Notes: generated by a model not told the origin, from the sequence alone. 64,000 nt of DNA from Candidatus Zymogenaceae bacterium (GCA_016933535.1 JAFGAS010000086.1:1-64000); one strand, 5' to 3'. Positions 1-11,242 are shown, counted from the stretch's first letter. Program-made: numbers and translations.

Positions 1-1
1 C

Positions 2-88
2 AACTGGCTCAACGCCCTGTTCGGATACGAGGAGGCCAAGGCCCGCATCACAAAGATCGTCGGCGCCCAGGGACCGGAAAAGAAATAG
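2..88 (+). CDS. C-terminal fragment of an unidentified protein (truncated at window edge)
   Basis: Open frame from base 2 reading NWLNALFGYEEAKARITKIVGAQGPEKK then TAG. Confidence 0.5.
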   Translation, partial: NWLNALFGYEEAKARITKIVGAQGPEKK

Positions 89-245
89 CCTAAAATGGGG
101 CGGGCGGAATAGAGAAGCCGATGAGAGACCGGACAGAGGCCAGGCGCCAACCGGTTTCCCGATTCAATCACCTACCATGAGGAAGAACCCGACAATACCA
201 AACGATAGTCCTGCGGCGGCCACCGGGCCGCCGTAATCGTTATGA

Positions 246-2117
246 CTAATCGTATTCTAAAACCTCCGAAAAGAGGGGGAAAGACAGTGTTACCTTGGCT
301 CCTTCCCCCTTCACCGCAGCAATATCAAGGCGCCCGCCGCTATTTTTCATGATGTCTTTACAGATAAATAGTCCCAGGGCAACACGTCCCCGTTCTCCCG
401 TATAATCAGGTGCCTTTACCTTCTCGAGGGTTTTCTTATCCATCCCATCACCCTGGTCGTTTACGATTATCTGAACCGTATTTCCCCTTTTTTGCGTTAC
501 TATTCGTATTGTGCCGCCTTTACGCATAGCGTCGTCCGCATTGTTGATAAGGTGTACGAGGGCCTGCCTGATCATGGCAGGATAGGCAAAAACCTCAGGC
601 AGTTTTTTACTGAAACTCGTCTTGAGCGTAATATTGTTATCCCTCAATCTCGATTCTACAATCGGTATAAGACCGGAGATGATATCATTGATATTAACAA
701 GTTGTTGCTCTTCCTTCTTTGAGAGATAGAACACGCGTGTTTGCTCGAGCAGATTCCGGGTTCCTTCAAGCTCGTCTATTATTTTTTTAAGCAGAACCAT
801 TTTTTGCGGCTCATCCCCGATCTTTCCTCCAAAGATACCCAGGTTGTGCTTCACTTTAAGTATGCGTTTATTGAGCTCCCGGACAAGCGTGGCCGACATT
901 CTCCCTGAGGCCGCGTATGTCTCTCGAGATATCAGTTCCTGCATGAGGGTTTTTCGCTGGGTAATATTATGCGCGAAAACTGCCACACGGTCGACCTTAC
1001 CCTTCGCGTTGAAAACCGGGTAGATCGAGTTATCGAGATGTAATCCGTCCCGTTCATCTTCAAAACGAACCGGCTTCTTCGTCCGGATAACTTCCTGGAA
1101 AGCCTCTTTTCTGCTCCTGATAATATCTTCGGAAAAGATCTCGAATGCAAACGATCCGATTAGTTCGTCACGACTCTTCCCCATTATTTTAGCCGCCGAT
1201 TCATTAATCGCAATAATGGTGCCGTCCGTATCGGTCAGCAATGCTATATCGGTAGTCGCATTCAACAGGACCTGTGCCATTCGTTCACTTGCAATAAGCG
1301 CTCGCTCCGCCTGTCTTGCCTCGGTCATGTCTTGAATCATCACAACGATATCGTGGGAATCGGTTTTCGGAGCATCGATGAGCAATCCGATGATCACGAG
1401 CTCTCGCTCCGCCCCGCCTTTATCCTTGTACGTAACCTGGGCAGAGTGAGCTCCGGACTTCAGTAGTTCTCCGAAAAAGGGATGAAACCAGTCCTCTTTT
1501 TCATCGCCGAAGACCGACGAGAAATCCACTCCTATGAGCCCGCTTGTCTTTATACCTAATATGGCCCCGAACGCCGGATTGGCCGCCATAATCGTCATTC
1601 TCTCGTCCAATATTGAGATTCCGATGGGCACATGGTCTATAATCTCTTCATATTTTCTCCTGGTCTTCTCGATCTCGGATTGTTTCTCTCCAACCCGCTT
1701 GTTCAACAACTCTCCAAGTTTTTCCAGGTGTTTCTCGATCTTTACCTTATCTGAGACGTCCTTAAAATGGAAAACCGCGCTCGTGCTTGCAGTATCAGGA
1801 AATGGATAGATGGTCAACTCAAAGACGTGATTATCGGCACCGCCTTTTCGCTCCATGAATTTGCATTCATACCAGTGCAGGTTTCCACTCTCTCCTTTAA
1901 AATAGCAAAATTCACAGGGAGTATCCTTACCCATGAGACGTCCGTAACAGGGGCTCCCAAGGACATCCTTAATATCGGTACCGAGTATTTCAGCCATCGC
2001 CATATTAAGACGTTTTATAGACAAGGTCCTATCAATGATACAGATGGGGTCCGGAATGCTGTCGAAAATAAGAAGGAGTTCCTTTTGTGCTTTGATGATC
2101 TTGTCCGATAACGCCAT
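246..2117 (-). CDS. Multi-PAS sensor histidine kinase-like protein with HATPase domain; HisKA phosphoacceptor position appears substituted
   Basis: 623 aa ORF; three PAS-like segments (first with CYGRLMGKDTPCEFC), HATPase G1/G2-like motifs (DQGDGM, ALGLFICKDIM); dimerisation helix reads MSATLVRELNKRI. Confidence 0.85.
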   Translation of the reverse strand: MALSDKIIKAQKELLLIFDSIPDPICIIDRTLSIKRLNMAMAEILGTDIKDVLGSPCYGRLMGKDTPCEFCYFKGESGNLHWYECKFMERKGGADNHVFELTIYPFPDTASTSAVFHFKDVSDKVKIEKHLEKLGELLNKRVGEKQSEIEKTRRKYEEIIDHVPIGISILDERMTIMAANPAFGAILGIKTSGLIGVDFSSVFGDEKEDWFHPFFGELLKSGAHSAQVTYKDKGGAERELVIIGLLIDAPKTDSHDIVVMIQDMTEARQAERALIASERMAQVLLNATTDIALLTDTDGTIIAINESAAKIMGKSRDELIGSFAFEIFSEDIIRSRKEAFQEVIRTKKPVRFEDERDGLHLDNSIYPVFNAKGKVDRVAVFAHNITQRKTLMQELISRETYAASGRMSATLVRELNKRILKVKHNLGIFGGKIGDEPQKMVLLKKIIDELEGTRNLLEQTRVFYLSKKEEQQLVNINDIISGLIPIVESRLRDNNITLKTSFSKKLPEVFAYPAMIRQALVHLINNADDAMRKGGTIRIVTQKRGNTVQIIVNDQGDGMDKKTLEKVKAPDYTGERGRVALGLFICKDIMKNSGGRLDIAAVKGEGAKVTLSFPLFSEVLEYD

Positions 2118-2446
2118 GGTTCAAAACCTTTCTACTTACTATGTTGCCTAATAGAGTCAACTGGGACTAAAGATGAGTATAAGGACCCTCGTTTTTATAC
2201 TACGATTCTTATCCTCCATTATGTGATTAAGATCAAGTGGGGTTAATTAAGGGCCTTTCAAGAGAGATATTTCCCATTTCCGGTTACCCGTCTATAAAAA
2301 AAACAATATATGCCCGCACGATTCATTGCTTACCGCACAGGAAATAAGTATATCATGCGCAATAAAACCGAATAGGTAGTCCCGGAGGCCTCCATACAAA
2401 CGGGAACCTTCCCGATGAGACTGCTGTTGCTTTTACGTCATTATCT

Positions 2447-3808
2447 TCACTTTCCCGCGAAAAATTCCCAGATCCTCTTTATGGTCGAGAATCCCACGCC
2501 GCGTCCTCTCACCGGGCTCGTAAGGGCCGATAGGATTCGTTTCGGCGTGAAGTAAAAAGAGAAAAACGCTCGTTTGAGCATCCGCTGTATGTCAGACGGT
2601 TTTAGATAATCAAGCGACATTACCGAATGAAAGCAATCGAATTTTTCCCAGTCTCGTTCAAATATTCGGTCTCGATAGCGGTCATAGATTTCTGTTCCGG
2701 GGTACGGCGTAAGAATCGAAAACTGTGCTCCGCCAAGGCCTATTCGTTTGGAAGCCCGTATCGTATCTTTTACCGTCCGACGTGTTTCCCCGGGCCAGCC
2801 GATAATAAAACTGCCCATCGTCTCGACACCGTAATCCTTCAGCATCTGTATGGCCCTGACACAATCATTGGATATCATCTTCTTGCCATAGTCTTCAAGG
2901 ATCGTGTCATGAGCGCTTTCTATTCCCATAAAGACGTACCGGCACCCCGATTCTGCCATATATCGGACCATTTCTTCATTCTTTGTGATGATGTCCCCCC
3001 TGGAAAAGCACCACCAATATATATCGAGGTGACGGGCCATGAAACCCTCGGCGATTTCAATCACGCGCCGGGGATCCATCGTAAAATTATCATCCATGAA
3101 ACAGACGGCTCCAAAACCATGGTCCTTTACGATCAATTCAACCTCTTCTACGACGTTCGAAGCCGATCGATTCCTCCACGTCGTACCCGAAAATACCGTG
3201 GATGAGCAGAAACCGCAGTTAAACGGACATCCCCGGCTGGTTACCATCGACGTGATGAAGCGACCGCCGAGCCGGAGCTTTTTATATCGATTGATCTGAA
3301 GGATATCCCTATCCGGAAACTGGAGGGCGTCCAGGTCGCGCGGCGGCGGCCGGTCGGGGTTATGTATAACCGTGCCACGCTTATTAAACGATACGCCGCC
3401 GATATCTCCGATATCTCCCGCCCCGGACAGCCTGTTCAATAACTGAACAAAGGTCTCTTCCCCTTCCCCCCTGACGACATAGTGGGCGTCGCCGTTTTTC
3501 AGGATATCTTCGGCCACGAACGTCGCGTGGGGTCCACCCATAATAACGGTCGTACCTTCGCTCATGGCTGCTCGTGCAATTGCTATGGCCCCGTTATACC
3601 GAGAAGTATCCAACGATATCCCTACCGCATCATAGGAGGAAAGCCGGGGCGTACAGTTCGTGTCCGCCAGGTTCAGGTCGCGTACCTCCACATCGTGTCC
3701 CTCCCTTTTAGCGACGGCGGCTAGATATCCAAGACCGAGGGGCGGAAGCAGGAAACCCAGCTTATGAAATACGTCCCGCAAATGGGGATATAGTAAGAGG
3801 ATCTTCAC
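2447..3808 (-). CDS. B12-binding domain radical SAM protein
   Basis: 453 aa; N-terminal LLLYPHLRDVFHKLGFLLPPLGLGYLAAVAKREGHDV plus radical SAM motif CPFNCGFC. Confidence 0.9.
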   Translation of the reverse strand: MKILLLYPHLRDVFHKLGFLLPPLGLGYLAAVAKREGHDVEVRDLNLADTNCTPRLSSYDAVGISLDTSRYNGAIAIARAAMSEGTTVIMGGPHATFVAEDILKNGDAHYVVRGEGEETFVQLLNRLSGAGDIGDIGGVSFNKRGTVIHNPDRPPPRDLDALQFPDRDILQINRYKKLRLGGRFITSMVTSRGCPFNCGFCSSTVFSGTTWRNRSASNVVEEVELIVKDHGFGAVCFMDDNFTMDPRRVIEIAEGFMARHLDIYWWCFSRGDIITKNEEMVRYMAESGCRYVFMGIESAHDTILEDYGKKMISNDCVRAIQMLKDYGVETMGSFIIGWPGETRRTVKDTIRASKRIGLGGAQFSILTPYPGTEIYDRYRDRIFERDWEKFDCFHSVMSLDYLKPSDIQRMLKRAFFSFYFTPKRILSALTSPVRGRGVGFSTIKRIWEFFAGK

Positions 3809-4012
3809 GAGCGTATCCTTGCACTATTACGCAGGGGTGTCGCCAGCATTAAACGACTTATTCAGAACTACTGTGCTTTGGATTCCCAAGGGCGACAATC
3901 CTGTAAGATAGACTCGATGAGGGGGGAGACGCTCTCACTGCTCCGGTTCCCGGCCGTCTATGACTCCAGTATCATCCCGGTATCCCGTTGTCGGAGAATT
4001 ATAAATCCGACG

Positions 4013-6517
4013 CTAACTACCCCGGGTCCCGTCGGCTGTTGTATCTTCCATGAGCGCCAACAGCGTCGGGAGCACGACGAGGGCCGAGACGAGGCACAGG
4101 GCGACCCCCATTACCGACAGAATACCGATGGCCGAAAGCCCCCCGTACTTCGAGAACGTAAGGGATCCGAATCCGACAATCGTCGTCAGGCCGCACATAA
4201 TAACCGCCCGGCCCGAGAATTTCATCGCCGGGACAATCCCCCCGTTTTCATTCTCTTTATAACGCTGGTAGATGTGTATGTTGTTATCGATACCGATCCC
4301 GATTATCATGGGAATGACAACGATATTGGCAAAATTCATCGACATGCCCATGATTCCCATGAATCCCACTGTCCAGATGATGCCGACCAGCAGGGATAAT
4401 CCGCAAAAAACAACCCCCCTGATCTCCCGAAACTGCGCCCCCAGTGCCAGGAGGACGCCTATGGACGCAAGGATCGTGGCGAAGATGAAATCGCGGGTGA
4501 TTATTTTTTTCATCTCCGCTATAACCATGGTGATGCTGGCTACCGTAATCGAACCCGAGAGACATTTGAGCCGGTCGACAACGCTCCTGTCTATGTCGTG
4601 TTCCCACGGACCCCCCGCCCGGGGGTACGCGAAGATCGATACGTACCAGGAGTCGCCTTTATGAAGGATGTATCGCTCTATCATCTTTTCGCCGGCAGTC
4701 CCCGCAATGTCCCGATAGGTTATCGGTGGGACCGTTCCGTCAGCAAATCGGCTGATCGAATCCATAAAGGGTATAAACGGGGCAACGTCAAATCCGTGCG
4801 CGACCAGCGATTTCTCAAGAGATATGACCGCTCCCCGGATATCCAGCGATTCGGCCCGAACGATGTTTTTACGCTGCTTTTTGACCGACGGGAGAAACGC
4901 CCCCGGACCGTCCACGGCCGTGATTTCCGGATATCCCTTCATAATGTCGGCCGCATCCTCCGAGACGACGATCGCCTCTTCTAGGGTTTTCCCTTCGGTC
5001 GTTATGATCAGCTCCGGCGCGGAACCGGAAAAAACTTCCATGATCTTATCCTGCACCCCCAGGGCGGGGCTCTCCTTCGGCCGCAGCTTATTGATATCGG
5101 TCTCAAAATGAACCCGGGTTGCCGAATATCCAAGACCGATTGTGACGATAAGAACCGCCGCGATGACAAACCGTCTTCGCTTGACGATATATTTCCCCAA
5201 TCGTTCTATGCCGAAGGCGGGAAGCTGCGCGGTAATGATATCGGCCCCTTTTACCTTCATGGTACGCACGATAAGAGCAGGCAGCACCGTAAAGGTCGAA
5301 AGCAGCGTCATCAGGATACCCACACCCCCGATAATTCCGAGCTCCGACAGGCCGGAAAACTGCGTGAACCCCATTGCGAAAAAGGCCACCGCCGTCGTCA
5401 GCGCCCCCGTGAAGACGGCGACCCCGGTCGTCGCGTAGGTCTCCACGAGGGCATCTTCGAGCCCCTTTTTTTTCGACATCTCCTCGATAAACCGGTTATA
5501 AAAATGAATCGAAAAATCTATCCCGAGACCCGCCAGGATCGCCCCGAAGGCCGCCGTTACCATATTGAGGTGTCCAAGGGCGAATCCCGCAAAACCGAGG
5601 GTCCAAAATATACCGAGGCCGAGGGACGGCGCCACGACAAAAAGAAACGTCAACCGACGAAAGACCAGGTAGAACAGAAAGAGCACCGCTATAATGGATG
5701 ACGTCATTGTTATCATAAGATCCCGCTTGATGGTCGAGGCATCGCTGACGGCGATTGGATATCCCCCGGTGTACTCCACCAAGACGTCTTCGTAGTCCTT
5801 GTCCTGCTTGATATCCCGCTCGAAGGCCGACAGGCTCGAGAAAAGCTTCTCGTCAAACGATATATCCTGGGGTGGGCCGACGGGCCTGGCGAGCATCAGC
5901 AGATGCGATCCGTCAACCGACAGATAATATCCCGATGCCGCGTCAATCTTAAATCCGCCGGCCGTGGGAGATACCTTGCCTTGTACGACCGACAGGAGAC
6001 CGAGCGGGTCTTTTATGACAAAATCGGCGCTCCCCGAAGAGATGGGAACGAGCAAGAGTCCCTTATCTATCCGCACGGCCTCATCGATTGCCGCCGGTTC
6101 AAGTTTTCCGGCAACTTCGGCGAACTCATCGTCATCCAGATAGAGGAAGATACTAGGGAGATAGGTCGAAAGGATGTAGTCTTTGTCCGAATCGCTGATT
6201 GTATAGCTTACCTCCGAGATCAGTCCGGTCCCGCTCATCTTTTCGGCGAACCGATCGGCAAAACCCGTCACGGCATCCCTTCGCGGAGCCGAAAGGAGAA
6301 TCACCAGGTAATCAAGCGTACCCATTCGTTCCAACGATGTGAGGTAGTCCGATACAACGAGGTTATGTCGTGGAAGCATATAGGCGACGTTGGAAACCAT
6401 CGACAACCGTAGCACACCCCCGATGAAAACGACGGTTAACAGAAACGCCCCCACTATGACCAACAGGTCATGTCGATAGACGAGCCGCGCCAGCCATTTC
6501 ATAAGAGATTCTCGCAT
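4013..6517 (-). CDS. MMPL/RND-family transporter (HpnN-like topology)
   Basis: 834 aa, two repeated halves with TM clusters and GLGIDFSIHFYNRF / GIGIDNNIHIYQRY motifs. Confidence 0.88.
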   Translation of the reverse strand: MRESLMKWLARLVYRHDLLVIVGAFLLTVVFIGGVLRLSMVSNVAYMLPRHNLVVSDYLTSLERMGTLDYLVILLSAPRRDAVTGFADRFAEKMSGTGLISEVSYTISDSDKDYILSTYLPSIFLYLDDDEFAEVAGKLEPAAIDEAVRIDKGLLLVPISSGSADFVIKDPLGLLSVVQGKVSPTAGGFKIDAASGYYLSVDGSHLLMLARPVGPPQDISFDEKLFSSLSAFERDIKQDKDYEDVLVEYTGGYPIAVSDASTIKRDLMITMTSSIIAVLFLFYLVFRRLTFLFVVAPSLGLGIFWTLGFAGFALGHLNMVTAAFGAILAGLGIDFSIHFYNRFIEEMSKKKGLEDALVETYATTGVAVFTGALTTAVAFFAMGFTQFSGLSELGIIGGVGILMTLLSTFTVLPALIVRTMKVKGADIITAQLPAFGIERLGKYIVKRRRFVIAAVLIVTIGLGYSATRVHFETDINKLRPKESPALGVQDKIMEVFSGSAPELIITTEGKTLEEAIVVSEDAADIMKGYPEITAVDGPGAFLPSVKKQRKNIVRAESLDIRGAVISLEKSLVAHGFDVAPFIPFMDSISRFADGTVPPITYRDIAGTAGEKMIERYILHKGDSWYVSIFAYPRAGGPWEHDIDRSVVDRLKCLSGSITVASITMVIAEMKKIITRDFIFATILASIGVLLALGAQFREIRGVVFCGLSLLVGIIWTVGFMGIMGMSMNFANIVVIPMIIGIGIDNNIHIYQRYKENENGGIVPAMKFSGRAVIMCGLTTIVGFGSLTFSKYGGLSAIGILSVMGVALCLVSALVVLPTLLALMEDTTADGTRGS

Positions 6518-6764
6518 AATCCGCTGGTTTGAGAAGTTAGGATAGCCGATGAATCCATTTATCGGGGAAACATGATGAGGGACAACCCCTTACGTACCGC
6601 AGTCCTCCAATTCCATACTATCCCAAAAAACTTCTTTGTCAATCGGAATCGTGGATAAAAAGGACGGGTGACACGCTGCGATCGATTGCGAGACGCCGTT
6701 CATCGCCCGACCGCCATTTCCCGGTCGTCGCTACGGTTATCCGTGAGGATATACTACTATTTCC

Positions 6765-6791
6765 TTGACTATGAATCGGCCCTCGTATAGT
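6765..6791 (+). promoter_or_regulatory. Putative sigma70 promoter TTGACT-N15-TATAGT upstream of the 6839 ORF
   Basis: -35 at 6765-6770, -10 at 6786-6791; spacer is short. Confidence 0.4.
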
Positions 6792-6838
6792 GTTAATCTA
6801 TTGAGCAGAAGGACTACAGTACCGCTTCCGTTAAGAGT

Positions 6839-7243
6839 ATGCATACATCGTCCCCCCACATACCTAAGGGCTCCTATACCCTGAAGATGGCGCTTGGCCT
6901 CAGGATTGTCGGTGTTTTCCTTTTCCTTCTTCCGGCCGCTCTCCTGGGGGGTGAGAATCCCTGCTCCTACTCCGGTTATCTCTGGGGCACGGGCGCCAGA
7001 TCATCATTTGAGGTTTACTCTGATACCGACGAGCTTCAGATTACCTTCACGTGGCCTTCCGGAACCTCGGATATCTGGGTAAAGGCAATGGATAACGACG
7101 GGAAAGAGGTACTGGTTGACAGGTCCCTCAACGAAGGCGACCTTTTCACCCTGTCCGGGAAGGGTATATTCCACTTTGAGATCTACTCCAAATGGGGCGG
7201 TGGGTGTTGGGACGCTTCCGTTAAAAAAAATAAAATAAAATAG
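6839..7243 (+). CDS. Small secreted hypothetical protein
   Basis: 134 aa with hydrophobic signal-like segment (LRIVGVFLFLLPAALLGG); promoter-like sequence upstream. Confidence 0.6.
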   Translation: MHTSSPHIPKGSYTLKMALGLRIVGVFLFLLPAALLGGENPCSYSGYLWGTGARSSFEVYSDTDELQITFTWPSGTSDIWVKAMDNDGKEVLVDRSLNEGDLFTLSGKGIFHFEIYSKWGGGCWDASVKKNKIK

Positions 7244-7244
7244 C

Positions 7245-7273
7245 TTGACAACTTTCCGGAAAAGACATATAGT
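7245..7273 (+). promoter_or_regulatory. Putative sigma70 promoter for rho, TTGACA-N17-TATAGT
   Basis: -35 at 7245-7250, -10 at 7268-7273, 17-nt spacer; leaves a leader of about 185 nt before the rho ATG. Confidence 0.7.
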
Positions 7274-7464
7274 ACATATCAACCCCTTAATCAAACCACC
7301 AACACCTCACAGGTAGTACAAAAGGAACTATTTCCAAACAAAGCACACTCTAAATTACACGCAATCATTATATAATAAAATACCCGGATTTATTATTTGA
7401 ATACTGCACAATATGCGATAACATATATCGCAGTGAGTATCTCCACGCATAAGGAAGCAGATCT

Positions 7465-8760
7465 ATGGAAGAAAACGATCTTGAGTTAACCGAGATATCC
7501 CAGGATGTAATCATCAACCTGGTCGAGCTTAAAAGCAAAAAAATCAATGAGATTCTCCACATGGCCCGGGACCTCAATATTGAGGGCGCCAGCGCCATGA
7601 CACGCCAGGAGCTCATATTCGCCCTGCTCCAGGCCCATACGGAGCAGAACGGCGTTATCTACGGTGTGGGCGTCCTGGAAACACTGCCGGACGGTTTTGG
7701 CTTCCTTCGCGCCCCCGATTACAGCTACCTGCCCGGTCCCGACGATATATACGTCTCTCCGTCGCAGATCAGGCGCTTTTCTCTGAGAACCGGGGATACT
7801 ATCTCGGGTCAGATTCGCCCTCCAAAGGAAGGAGAGCGTTATTTCGCGCTCCTTAAGGTCGAATCGGTAAACAGCAGCCATCCCGATACCTCCCGGGAGC
7901 GGATCATGTTCGACAACCTGACTCCCCTCTACCCGCAGGAAAAGCTCAATCTCGAATATGACCGGAAGAAATATTCCACCCGAATCATGGACCTCTTCAC
8001 CCCTGTCGGGAAGGGTCAGCGCGGCCTTATCGTATCGCCCCCCAAGACCGGTAAGACCATGCTTCTTCAAGATATCGCCAACGCAATTACCTCCAACCAC
8101 AAGGACATAGCCCTTATCGTCCTGTTGATCGACGAGCGGCCTGAAGAGGTTACCGACATGGAACGGTCCGTGGAAGGCGAAGTGGTCAGTTCTACCTTTG
8201 ACGAGCCGGCTTCACGCCACGTCCAGGTTGCCGAGATGGTCATCGAAAAGGCCAAACGTCTTGTCGAGTATAAGCAGGACGTTATCATCCTGCTTGACAG
8301 CATCACGCGGCTTGCTCGCGCCTATAACGCCGTCGTTCCGCCGAGCGGCAAGATTCTGTCCGGCGGTGTCGACTCCAATGCCCTGCATAAGCCCAAGCGC
8401 TTCTTCGGGGCAGCCCGAAATATCGAAAATGGCGGAAGCCTCACGATCATCGCTACCGCCCTCATCGATACCGGCAGCCGAATGGATGAGGTCATCTATG
8501 AAGAGTTCAAGGGTACCGGTAATATGGAAATTCACCTCGATCGCCGTCTTTCCGACCGACGGATATTCCCGGCCATCGACCTTAACCGATCAAGCACGCG
8601 AAAGGAAGAACTCCTCATCGATCCGGACGTTCTCAACCGTATCTGGATTTTGAGAAAACTACTGGCGCCCCTTACTCCCATCGACTCTATGGAATTTCTC
8701 ATGGATAAGATCCAGGGAACGGAGTCAAACGCGGATTTTATGGCAAAGATGAATCAATAG
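7465..8760 (+). CDS. rho: Transcription termination factor Rho
   Basis: [62 protein letters not shown] motifs. Confidence 0.98.
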   Translation: MEENDLELTEISQDVIINLVELKSKKINEILHMARDLNIEGASAMTRQELIFALLQAHTEQNGVIYGVGVLETLPDGFGFLRAPDYSYLPGPDDIYVSPSQIRRFSLRTGDTISGQIRPPKEGERYFALLKVESVNSSHPDTSRERIMFDNLTPLYPQEKLNLEYDRKKYSTRIMDLFTPVGKGQRGLIVSPPKTGKTMLLQDIANAITSNHKDIALIVLLIDERPEEVTDMERSVEGEVVSSTFDEPASRHVQVAEMVIEKAKRLVEYKQDVIILLDSITRLARAYNAVVPPSGKILSGGVDSNALHKPKRFFGAARNIENGGSLTIIATALIDTGSRMDEVIYEEFKGTGNMEIHLDRRLSDRRIFPAIDLNRSSTRKEELLIDPDVLNRIWILRKLLAPLTPIDSMEFLMDKIQGTESNADFMAKMNQ

Positions 8761-8844
8761 AGAATATACGGCCGATAGTTTTTCTATCTGCCGATCACCG
8801 TAATGTTAGATACTATAGTCTGCTACAAAGGAGCAAAAAAGAGC

Positions 8845-9060
8845 ATGAAAAAGGACCTGCACCCCGACTATATTGAGTCGGTCATTGCGTGCGCATGCGG
8901 AAACGAGATCAAGACTCGCTCGACAAAAGACCAGATCACCGTCGAGATATGTTCCCAGTGCCACCCATTCTTTACGGGCAAGCAGAAGCTGGTTGACACC
9001 GCCGGACGCGTGGAGAAGTTCAAAAGGAAATACGCCAACGTTGCCCCCAAGAAATCCTAG
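8845..9060 (+). CDS. rpmE: 50S ribosomal protein L31 (zinc-binding, C+ type)
   Basis: [27 protein letters not shown]...[13 protein letters not shown]; internal ATG at 8845 preferred over ORF-track start 8803. Confidence 0.95.
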   Translation: MKKDLHPDYIESVIACACGNEIKTRSTKDQITVEICSQCHPFFTGKQKLVDTAGRVEKFKRKYANVAPKKS

Positions 9061-9205
9061 GCCGTTTTGTCATAGAAACTATTGTCTGCGGGCCGATTAT
9101 CTGTGCCCGTGCATTTTTACCGGAAAAAGCCCCGGCCGTATGCGTTAGTTCGGCCGGTCGTGACTATTCCGGCTTACGTTCACTCTATTTTCGTAAACGG
9201 CTTAA

Positions 9206-10153
9206 TTGATGAATACCACTGAAAGACTTAAAGTCGGCGGCCAAGCCGTCATAGAAGGCGTCATGATGCGCACCGAGAGCGCGCTGACGGTAAGCGTCCG
9301 AAAGGCCGACGGGAGCATAAAAACAAAAGAGGAATATATCACCCCTCTCTCGCAACGATACCCTCTTCTCAAGAAGCCGATGCTTCGAGGGGTGGTGGTC
9401 CTCTTTGAATCTCTCGCTCATGGTATTTCGGCCCTCACGTTTTCCGCCAATGAAGCGGCCGAGGCCGAATCGGAAGCCCCGCTCTCTCCTTGGGCGATGA
9501 CCCTCATAATCATCGTATCCCTCGGCTTGGGTGTCGTCCTCTTCGTGGTTTTTCCGCACTTTCTAACGATTCTCATCGGCAAAGGGTTCTCAACCCCGAT
9601 GGGTATCAATACCCTTTTATTCCACCTCATCGACGGGTTCATCAAGGTGGCCGTCTTTGTCCTGTATATTTTGGGCATCTCTTTTATGCCCGATATTCGC
9701 CGGGTCTTTATGTACCATGGAGCCGAGCACAAATCGATCTTCGCATTTGAGGCGGGTGAAGAATTGACGGTTCAAAACGCCCGCAAATATTCGACGCTCC
9801 ATCCCCGCTGCGGGACTTCATTTATCATTACGGTACTGCTCATCAGTATCTTCATCTTTGCGGCTGTCTTTCCCTTTATGCCGAAGTTTCCGGAAGTCCC
9901 CGCTTTCGTGCGTAATCTCATCTATGTCCTCATTAAGATACCCCTGCTTCTGCCGATCGCCGGAATTTCCTACGAGCTTATCCGGCTGGCCGGTGATCGT
10001 AAGGATAACCTATTCTTTATCATCCTCTCATTTCCGGGGATCTGGCTTCAGAAGATAACTACCCGCGAACCTTCCGATGACCAGATCGAGGTGGCACTTA
10101 CGGCCCTTTCCCGATCGATTCAGTTGTACCGCGAGAGGACCCAGGCCACATAA
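9206..10153 (+). CDS. DUF1385 (YqhQ-like) membrane protein
   Basis: VGGQAVIEGVMMRTESALTVSVRK and YHGAEHKSIFAFE motifs; position between rpmE and prfA. Confidence 0.9.
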   Translation: MMNTTERLKVGGQAVIEGVMMRTESALTVSVRKADGSIKTKEEYITPLSQRYPLLKKPMLRGVVVLFESLAHGISALTFSANEAAEAESEAPLSPWAMTLIIIVSLGLGVVLFVVFPHFLTILIGKGFSTPMGINTLLFHLIDGFIKVAVFVLYILGISFMPDIRRVFMYHGAEHKSIFAFEAGEELTVQNARKYSTLHPRCGTSFIITVLLISIFIFAAVFPFMPKFPEVPAFVRNLIYVLIKIPLLLPIAGISYELIRLAGDRKDNLFFIILSFPGIWLQKITTREPSDDQIEVALTALSRSIQLYRERTQAT

Positions 10154-10174
10154 CCAGATAAGGTCAATCGACCG

Positions 10175-11242
10175 ATGCTAAACAAACTCAAAGATATTGA
10201 ACTCAGATACGAGGATATCGACAGGATACTCTCCGATCCAGACGTCCTCAAGGATCCGGATCGATACAAGAGACTCAGCAAGGAGCGATCGGATATGGAA
10301 CCGATCGTCACAGAATTCCGTCTCTATCGTAACCTAACAGACGAACTTGCCGGGAATAGAGAGCTTATCTCCGATACCGACGTTGAAATGCGTGAGCTCG
10401 CCAGGGGAGAAATTGACCGGATCGAGGCCGAACTTGCCGTCAGCGAAGAGAAACTTAAGCACCTTCTTATTCCAAAGAACCCCAACGATACAAAAAACAC
10501 CTTTATCGAGATACGCGCAGGTACCGGCGGAGAAGAAGCGGCCCTCTTTGCGGCCGATCTCTTCAGGATGTACTCCCGTTACGCAGATATGAACAGCTGG
10601 CGTATTGAGGTTATGAGCGCAAACGAGACAGGCGCCGGCGGCTTTAAGGAGATTATCGCCCTCATCGAGGGCAACGGCGCCTTCAGCCGCCTCAAATATG
10701 AGAGTGGTGTCCACCGTGTCCAGCGTGTTCCCGATACCGAGGCCCAGGGTCGAATCCACACCTCGGCGGTAACGGTCGCCATCATGCCCGAGGCCGAGGA
10801 GATCGATGTACAGATCGACCCCAACGATCTGAGAATCGACACATATCGCTCCACCGGTCACGGCGGCCAGTCGGTCAACACGACCGACAGCGCCGTACGG
10901 ATCACCCATGTTCCGACTAATCTTGTCGTAACCTGTCAGGACGAAAAATCCCAGCATAAGAACAAGACGAAGGCGATGCGCGTCCTCAAGACGCGCCTCT
11001 TTGATCTGATGACCCAGAGGATTGAATCCGAACGCTCCGAGACTCGTAAGAATCAGGTCGGTTCGGGTGACCGCTCCGAGAGGATCAGAACCTATAACTT
11101 CCCCCAATCGAGGGTTACCGATCACCGTATCGGGCTCACCCTACACCGCCTCGATAGCGTTCTGTTGGGCAACATCGATGAGATAATCGACGCCCTGGCC
11201 ACCCATTATCAGGCAGAGGCCCTCAAGAGCAGGGCGGTATGA
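10175..11242 (+). CDS. prfA: Peptide chain release factor 1
   Basis: GGQ motif in STGHGGQSVNTTDSAVRITH; full-length RF1 organisation. Confidence 0.97.
   Translation: MLNKLKDIELRYEDIDRILSDPDVLKDPDRYKRLSKERSDMEPIVTEFRLYRNLTDELAGNRELISDTDVEMRELARGEIDRIEAELAVSEEKLKHLLIPKNPNDTKNTFIEIRAGTGGEEAALFAADLFRMYSRYADMNSWRIEVMSANETGAGGFKEIIALIEGNGAFSRLKYESGVHRVQRVPDTEAQGRIHTSAVTVAIMPEAEEIDVQIDPNDLRIDTYRSTGHGGQSVNTTDSAVRITHVPTNLVVTCQDEKSQHKNKTKAMRVLKTRLFDLMTQRIESERSETRKNQVGSGDRSERIRTYNFPQSRVTDHRIGLTLHRLDSVLLGNIDEIIDALATHYQAEALKSRAV

Noticed and set aside
492-722. Numerous antisense ORFs (e.g. 492-722, 2627-3205, 5108-5701, 24522-25817, 51500-52264, 53324-54148)
   Set aside because: They mirror strongly motif-supported genes on the other strand; open only because of codon bias and GC content.
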